Source: Holophagales bacterium
GTDB taxonomy: Bacteria > Acidobacteriota > Thermoanaerobaculia > Multivoradales > Multivoraceae
Length of the DNA: 64,000 nt
Direction of reading: 5' to 3'
Assembly (NCBI GenBank): GCA_009845425.1
Contig: VXZQ01000004.1
Location: 1 to 64,000 of the forward strand
Positions 60,416-64,000 of the stretch are shown piece by piece (the first letter of the stretch is position 1; every line of letters starts with the position of its first letter). The position numbers and the translations under genes are program-made. The notes beneath the pieces were generated by a model that made no database searches, was not told the origin of the DNA, and saw nothing but the letters and a program-made list of their open reading frames with translations.

Positions 60416-61720
60416 TCAGCTCTTCTTCCGTGGCGGCTGCAAGAAGAACGCGACGACAGAACCTGTCAGGGTCACCGCGGCGATCGTCAGGAACGGGATC
60501 GCATAGCTGCCCTGGGTGTCGAACACCCATCCGGAAAGCCACGGCACGCTAGCGCCAGGCACGGCCCCAATGGCGAAACGGACACCAGTCGTTGTAGCGA
60601 AAGCGCGGCGCCCGAAGAAACGGGCGAACGTCGCGGCCTGGCTGATGTAGGCCATTCCGAAACCGAGGCCCAACAGGATCAACGCGATCCTGGCCTGCGA
60701 GAACGTTCCTGCAAACAGGAACAGCGCCATGCCTGTTCCTTCCATTGCCAGGGCGACGCCGAGGAGACGGGGCGGTGAGACCTTGTCGCCAAGAGCGCCA
60801 GAAAGACGCCCGAAAGTGCTCATGAGAATCATGAGCCCAATCAAGCCCGCCGCCGCGTCTACTCCAAGACCGTTGTCCTGGAGATGAAGTCGACCGTGAA
60901 CCGTCACCACCCCCCACGGCACGGCGTACCCCAGGCCGCAAAGCACCATCAACGCGAACTGGGGTGTACGTACCGCCTCGCTGGCAGTCCATTGATCGGG
61001 GGTCTCGGAGTCGCTGCTATCCGCAGAGACCTGAAGCTCTCCAAGTGAACGAGCCCCGTCCCTCAGCTGGCCCATCGACTCCGGACTGTTGCGAAGTGCG
61101 AGGAAGGACAGGACGCCCAACAGGGCGCACAGTCCGGCGATGATCTCCCAGCCATCGCGCCAGGTTCCGCCGGCCTTCAGCAGAGCGGCGTCGAACCTGA
61201 CGATCAACGGTCCCATCAGGCCCGCGGCGATCAGCAGGAAGGCCATCGCGCTCGCCCGCCAGCGCAGGAACCAGTTTGTGGCCAGCGTCTGGGTCGGCAG
61301 GACGGTGGAAAACGTGTGCGTGAGGCCAGCGAACACGCCAAAGTAGAGCAGAACGTCCCAGCGGTTCTGAGCCTGGCTGGTCAGGTAGTAGGCGCCGGAA
61401 ACCACCAGAAAGCCGGCGGTGAACACGGGGCGAGGGCCGAATCGGGTCAGGCAGATGCCGATCAACGGCGCGACGACGCCACCGCAGAAAGACCAGACTG
61501 TGAAGGCAAGGCCACCAGTGCCCCTGTTCAGCTCGAGTTCCGCGAGCATCTCGGGGAGGAAGAAGCCCCAACTGTAGAAGGGGGCCGCGCCGAGGCCGTA
61601 GATCAACCAGGCGGCGGGAAGCATCCGCCAGCCGTAGAAGCCCCAGTTGATCCGCGAGAACCGTCCGCCGCCGGTGTCGGGGCCGGATCCGCTTCCCGTG
61701 TCCCCTATTCCGGTCTTCAC
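60416..61720 (-). CDS. Major facilitator superfamily transporter
   Basis: 434 aa from GTG. Twelve hydrophobic segments are expected (AWLIYGLGAAPFYSWGFFLPEML; FTVWSFCGGVVAPLIG; LALMVLCGLGYAVPWGVV; TLTGSVVAFFLQPPRKKS at the end). The pattern resembles oxalate/formate-antiporter-like and monocarboxylate MFS proteins (RFGPRPVFTAGF after TM2). Substrate unknown. It is 21 bases downstream of the GST-like gene and probably co-transcribed; convergent with photolyase. Confidence 0.87.
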   Translation of the reverse strand: MKTGIGDTGSGSGPDTGGGRFSRINWGFYGWRMLPAAWLIYGLGAAPFYSWGFFLPEMLAELELNRGTGGLAFTVWSFCGGVVAPLIGICLTRFGPRPVFTAGFLVVSGAYYLTSQAQNRWDVLLYFGVFAGLTHTFSTVLPTQTLATNWFLRWRASAMAFLLIAAGLMGPLIVRFDAALLKAGGTWRDGWEIIAGLCALLGVLSFLALRNSPESMGQLRDGARSLGELQVSADSSDSETPDQWTASEAVRTPQFALMVLCGLGYAVPWGVVTVHGRLHLQDNGLGVDAAAGLIGLMILMSTFGRLSGALGDKVSPPRLLGVALAMEGTGMALFLFAGTFSQARIALILLGLGFGMAYISQAATFARFFGRRAFATTTGVRFAIGAVPGASVPWLSGWVFDTQGSYAIPFLTIAAVTLTGSVVAFFLQPPRKKS

Positions 61721-61741
61721 CTGCCCCGTCCTGAAGCCGGC

Positions 61742-62791
61742 CTAGGGCCCCGAGGCTCCGCCGGCCACCAGCGCTTCACAACCGGTACCGTCGAGCAATC
61801 CGCCGACGGCCGACCGGTCTTCAACCGACAACTCCCCGTACTGCTCCCGCAGCCACATCAGGCACTTGCCCTGGTACGGGAAGGGCTTTTGCACCCAGGG
61901 CCGGCCGTCGATCTCGCACTCGACGCGCTCGGCGCCCGACGCCAGCGCTCTCGCGTTGGCGAGCAGGAAGGGAGCGTAGACGCGGCCGACCTCGCCGAGG
62001 AGCGCGCGCAGGGTCGCCGACAGCTCGGGACCCATCCAGTCGTCGTCGTCCGGTTCAAGGCCGGACAGGTCCTCGACCCGATCGACCCACGCATAGACGC
62101 GCGGCGCCACTTGGAGGGTCACCGCCATCGGCGTGGGATCGAACGCCGCGAGCTGAGTCAACTGGCCGAAGAACGCGAAGTCGGAAGCGCCCGGGCGGTT
62201 GCCCATCAGGAACTGCCGCTCCGTCAGGTGATCCCGAAACAGCTCCAGAATGCGCCGATAACTGGCCTCGATCACGGGGCCCGTCGTCTCGTTCGAGCCC
62301 ACAACCCAGAGACGCGAGATCTGGCGCTCGGAGACCATCTCCGCCGCCTGCTGGAACTGCTCCTCGGGACCTTCGACCTGCCGCCAGCGCGGCAGGATCT
62401 GGCCGGCCTTCTCGATGTCCGCCTCGTAGGCCCAGCGATAGTGGAACATTGCCTTGGTCAGCCACTCGTCGCCGAAGTCCTCGAGCAGGTAGTCGATGAA
62501 CCCGGTGACCGGGTCGGGCGGAATCACCGACCGCCCCTCGAACTCCCGTTCGAAGCGCCGGATGAGCGGCGTGGAGTCGACGACCGCCTCGACCTCGCCG
62601 TCGGCGTTCGGCAGGTAGAACGTAGGCAGCAGCCGCACCTTGGCGGCCGGCAGATCCGCGCGGCCCTCGGCGCCCGAGATCAGGAAGCGGTACGGGATGC
62701 GGCGGTAGCGCAGCACCGCGCGCATCTTCCGCGTGTAGGGCGACCCGGGGGCGCCCATGAAAGTGAGGGACTGCGAAGCTGGTTCAGGCAT
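61742..62791 (-). CDS. GST-like protein with extended C-terminal domain
   Basis: 349 aa. The N-terminal thioredoxin-like domain begins LTFMGAPGSPYTRKMRAVLRYRRIPY, close to the GST active-site region, with cis-Pro in LLPTFYLPN and DSTPLIRRFE. The rest is helical and longer than ordinary GSTs (about 220 aa); NRPGASDFAFFGQLTQLAAFDPTP has the conserved Asp. The family resembles GST_N_3 proteins of unknown substrate. A TATGCT box lies 15 bases before the ATG. Confidence 0.78.
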   Translation of the reverse strand: MPEPASQSLTFMGAPGSPYTRKMRAVLRYRRIPYRFLISGAEGRADLPAAKVRLLPTFYLPNADGEVEAVVDSTPLIRRFEREFEGRSVIPPDPVTGFIDYLLEDFGDEWLTKAMFHYRWAYEADIEKAGQILPRWRQVEGPEEQFQQAAEMVSERQISRLWVVGSNETTGPVIEASYRRILELFRDHLTERQFLMGNRPGASDFAFFGQLTQLAAFDPTPMAVTLQVAPRVYAWVDRVEDLSGLEPDDDDWMGPELSATLRALLGEVGRVYAPFLLANARALASGAERVECEIDGRPWVQKPFPYQGKCLMWLREQYGELSVEDRSAVGGLLDGTGCEALVAGGASGP

Positions 62792-62842
62792 GCGGCGCGG
62801 CGACGGAGCATACCCCGCCGCCCCGCAGCCGCCGACTTCAAC

Positions 62843-63364
62843 CTACGACCGGAAGTTCCAGAGCGAGTACGCCACGAGCCACCGGCCGTCCGGCGCGCGG
62901 CGCATCAGCCGCATCCAGTTGCCTTCGGACTCCGTCGTCGGTGAGCCGTCCTTCGGCGTGACCGTCAGCAGGAAGGTTCCGCGAACATAGGCCAGCTCGC
63001 CGCTGAACTCGGTCTCGATGACCTGCATCTGCACGTTGAGGTCCGCCGTCTCGAACGCCTGCGCGATGTTCTGCCGAATCGACTCCCGACCGCTGACCGG
63101 CAGTGCGTCCGGCGGCATGCGCACCGCGTCCGCCGCGTACGAGGCCACCACCCCGTCGGCGTCGCCGCTGTTCATGGCGACCATGTAGTCGGCGATGAGG
63201 GCGTTCAGGGCGCTCTCGTCGCCGATGCTCCGTTCCACGGCGTTCGGATCCTCGGCCGGCTCTTCCTCGACCGGAGGGCAGGCCGCCAGAAAGAGGCCGG
63301 CGAGGAGGACCGCGAGAAGGGTCAGCACCGGGCGTTCACGCATGGGGGTCGCACTCTCCATCAT
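62843..63364 (-). CDS. NTF2-like (SnoaL/DUF4440) lipoprotein
   Basis: 173 aa from ATG at 63364, one base overlapping the upstream stop (TGATG), with GGAGGAGGG before it. Lipobox LAAC followed by a Glu/Pro/Asp linker, then an NTF2-fold domain (ALNALIADYMVAMNSGDADGVVASYAADAVRM; AYVRGTFLLTV; WMRLMRRAPDGRWLVAY). Members of this group are usually orphan proteins of the SgcJ/DUF4440 type. It is a paralogue of the gene directly upstream. Confidence 0.82.
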   Translation of the reverse strand: MMESATPMRERPVLTLLAVLLAGLFLAACPPVEEEPAEDPNAVERSIGDESALNALIADYMVAMNSGDADGVVASYAADAVRMPPDALPVSGRESIRQNIAQAFETADLNVQMQVIETEFSGELAYVRGTFLLTVTPKDGSPTTESEGNWMRLMRRAPDGRWLVAYSLWNFRS

Positions 63365-63912
63365 CAACCCTCCTCCGCCGGAGCCTCGGGCGCCTCACCC
63401 GGCGGGTGGTCGCGGTTCGACATTTCCCTCGCGATCAACCACGAACCGTCCTCGCCGCGGCGCATCAGGTCCATCCACTTACCCGTTTCCTGGTAGACGA
63501 CGGAGCCATCCTCCTTCGAGCTGAGGGTGATCGCGTACGTGCCGCGCACGAACGCCATGTTGCCGCTGTAGTCGCTCTCATCAAGGTGGAGCTGGATGTC
63601 CCAGTCGTTGTCCGCATAGTCGGCGGCCGCGAACAGCCGGATCGCGTCCCGTCCTTCGATTGGCCTGCTGTTGGCGTTGATCCGCACGGCGTCCTCGGTG
63701 TACAGCACCGCGAGACCGTCCGCGTCACCCCGGTTCACCGCCTGCAGGTACTTGGCAAGCAGTTCGTTCAGGGCTGCTTCGTTCTCGGCCACCGGATCCA
63801 CCTCCGGCGCGGGCTCCTCCACCGGAGGCGCCGCGCAGCCCGCGGCAAGAACCAGAACCGCGCTCAACACGAGGGTCGCAGAGATCCTCCGGAGGGTTCC
63901 TCGATCTCCCAT
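63364..63912 (-). CDS. NTF2-like (SnoaL/DUF4440) lipoprotein, paralogue
   Basis: 182 aa. Lipobox AAGC followed by Pro/Glu linker; the domain aligns with the 62843 protein over its length (ALNELLAKYLQAVNRGDADGLAVLYTEDAVRI; AFVRGTYAITL; WMDLMRRGEDGSWLIARE). AAAGGAGG lies just before the ATG. The two arose by tandem duplication and are probably co-translated. Confidence 0.83.
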   Translation of the reverse strand: MGDRGTLRRISATLVLSAVLVLAAGCAAPPVEEPAPEVDPVAENEAALNELLAKYLQAVNRGDADGLAVLYTEDAVRINANSRPIEGRDAIRLFAAADYADNDWDIQLHLDESDYSGNMAFVRGTYAITLSSKEDGSVVYQETGKWMDLMRRGEDGSWLIAREMSNRDHPPGEAPEAPAEEG

Positions 63913-64000
63913 GCCGGACCTCCTTTCTGCGGCAGAGCCGCTGTCTCGATGTCGCTTGTCCCGTATAACTCCTAGGCTAGCACCTGGATTCCAGAAAGTA

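Overview
The window is about 64 kb of dense, very G+C-rich bacterial DNA. It has 57 supported protein genes, no recognisable rRNA or tRNA, no insertion sequence and no CRISPR array. Start codons other than ATG are common (GTG, TTG, probably one CTG), and many neighbouring genes overlap by 1-4 bases (ATGA, GTGA, TTGA). The gene mix suggests an aerobic, heterotrophic, diderm bacterium, most likely Acidobacteriota-like: many exported proteins, Tat-exported Gfo/Idh/MocA oxidoreductases, a GMC oxidoreductase with a gluconate-dehydrogenase subunit 3 partner, lipoproteins, CARDB-repeat secreted proteins, B12-dependent fused isobutyryl-CoA mutase, AbgT transporter and DUF993. The phylum is inferred from gene style, not from a marker gene.

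Layout. 0.2-5.8 kb (+): PpiC foldase, HupE/UreJ-type membrane protein, AbgT transporter, a small exported protein and a haem-c/copper monooxygenase-like protein. 5.8-7.7 kb (-): exported beta-propeller and a lipoprotein. 7.8-10.7 kb (+): XdhC N- and C-terminal halves as two genes, a MocA-type nucleotidyltransferase and mannose-6-phosphate isomerase. 10.8-13.2 kb (-): S41 peptidase, membrane protein and a small secreted single-module protein. 13.3 kb: SixA-type phosphatase. 13.8-16.5 kb (-): acyl-CoA synthetase and hydroxyacid dehydrogenase. 16.6-22.6 kb (+): a giant matrixin-like metalloprotease and an alkaline phosphatase, overlapping, both carrying the same secreted module as the 10.8 kb gene. 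22.6-26.1 kb (-): IcmF. 26.2-32.1 kb: mixed enzymes (DUF2911, oxidoreductase, enoyl-CoA hydratase, FGE-fold protein, PHP protein). 32.1-34.9 kb: a sugar-type ABC permease and binding protein separated by a TylF-like methyltransferase, without an ATPase. 34.9-40.3 kb (-): sulfatase, old-yellow-enzyme-type oxidoreductase, DUF993 protein and YcaQ-like DNA glycosylase. 40.4-43.8 kb (+): second Gfo/Idh/MocA protein, a beta-sandwich exported protein, a voltage-gated-type ion channel and a small hypothetical. 43.8-57.6 kb: defence-like genes (giant helicase-nuclease preceded by a Phd antitoxin, two VapC toxin loci, an orphan D12 adenine methylase) interleaved with metabolic genes (DUF6807, cupin-like lipoprotein plus GMC oxidoreductase plus subunit 3, dienelactone hydrolase, GST). 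57.6-64 kb: PQQ-type beta-propeller, photolyase, MFS transporter, GST-like protein and two tandem NTF2-like lipoproteins. No stretch longer than 300 bases lacks a gene.

Patterns that cross genes. (1) One Cys-flanked module of about 110 residues occurs six times in three proteins between 10.8 and 22.6 kb, four of them as an A-B-A-B tandem. (2) At least eleven first genes have a T-A-n-n-n-T box 7-10 bases before the start codon and no clear Shine-Dalgarno sequence, which suggests leaderless transcription. (3) A small intergenic hairpin with an AGAA or AAGA loop followed by GCACC(CA) recurs at four places, always in the same orientation, plus one degenerate copy. (4) A Phd antitoxin gene has no toxin but overlaps the start of the helicase-nuclease gene.
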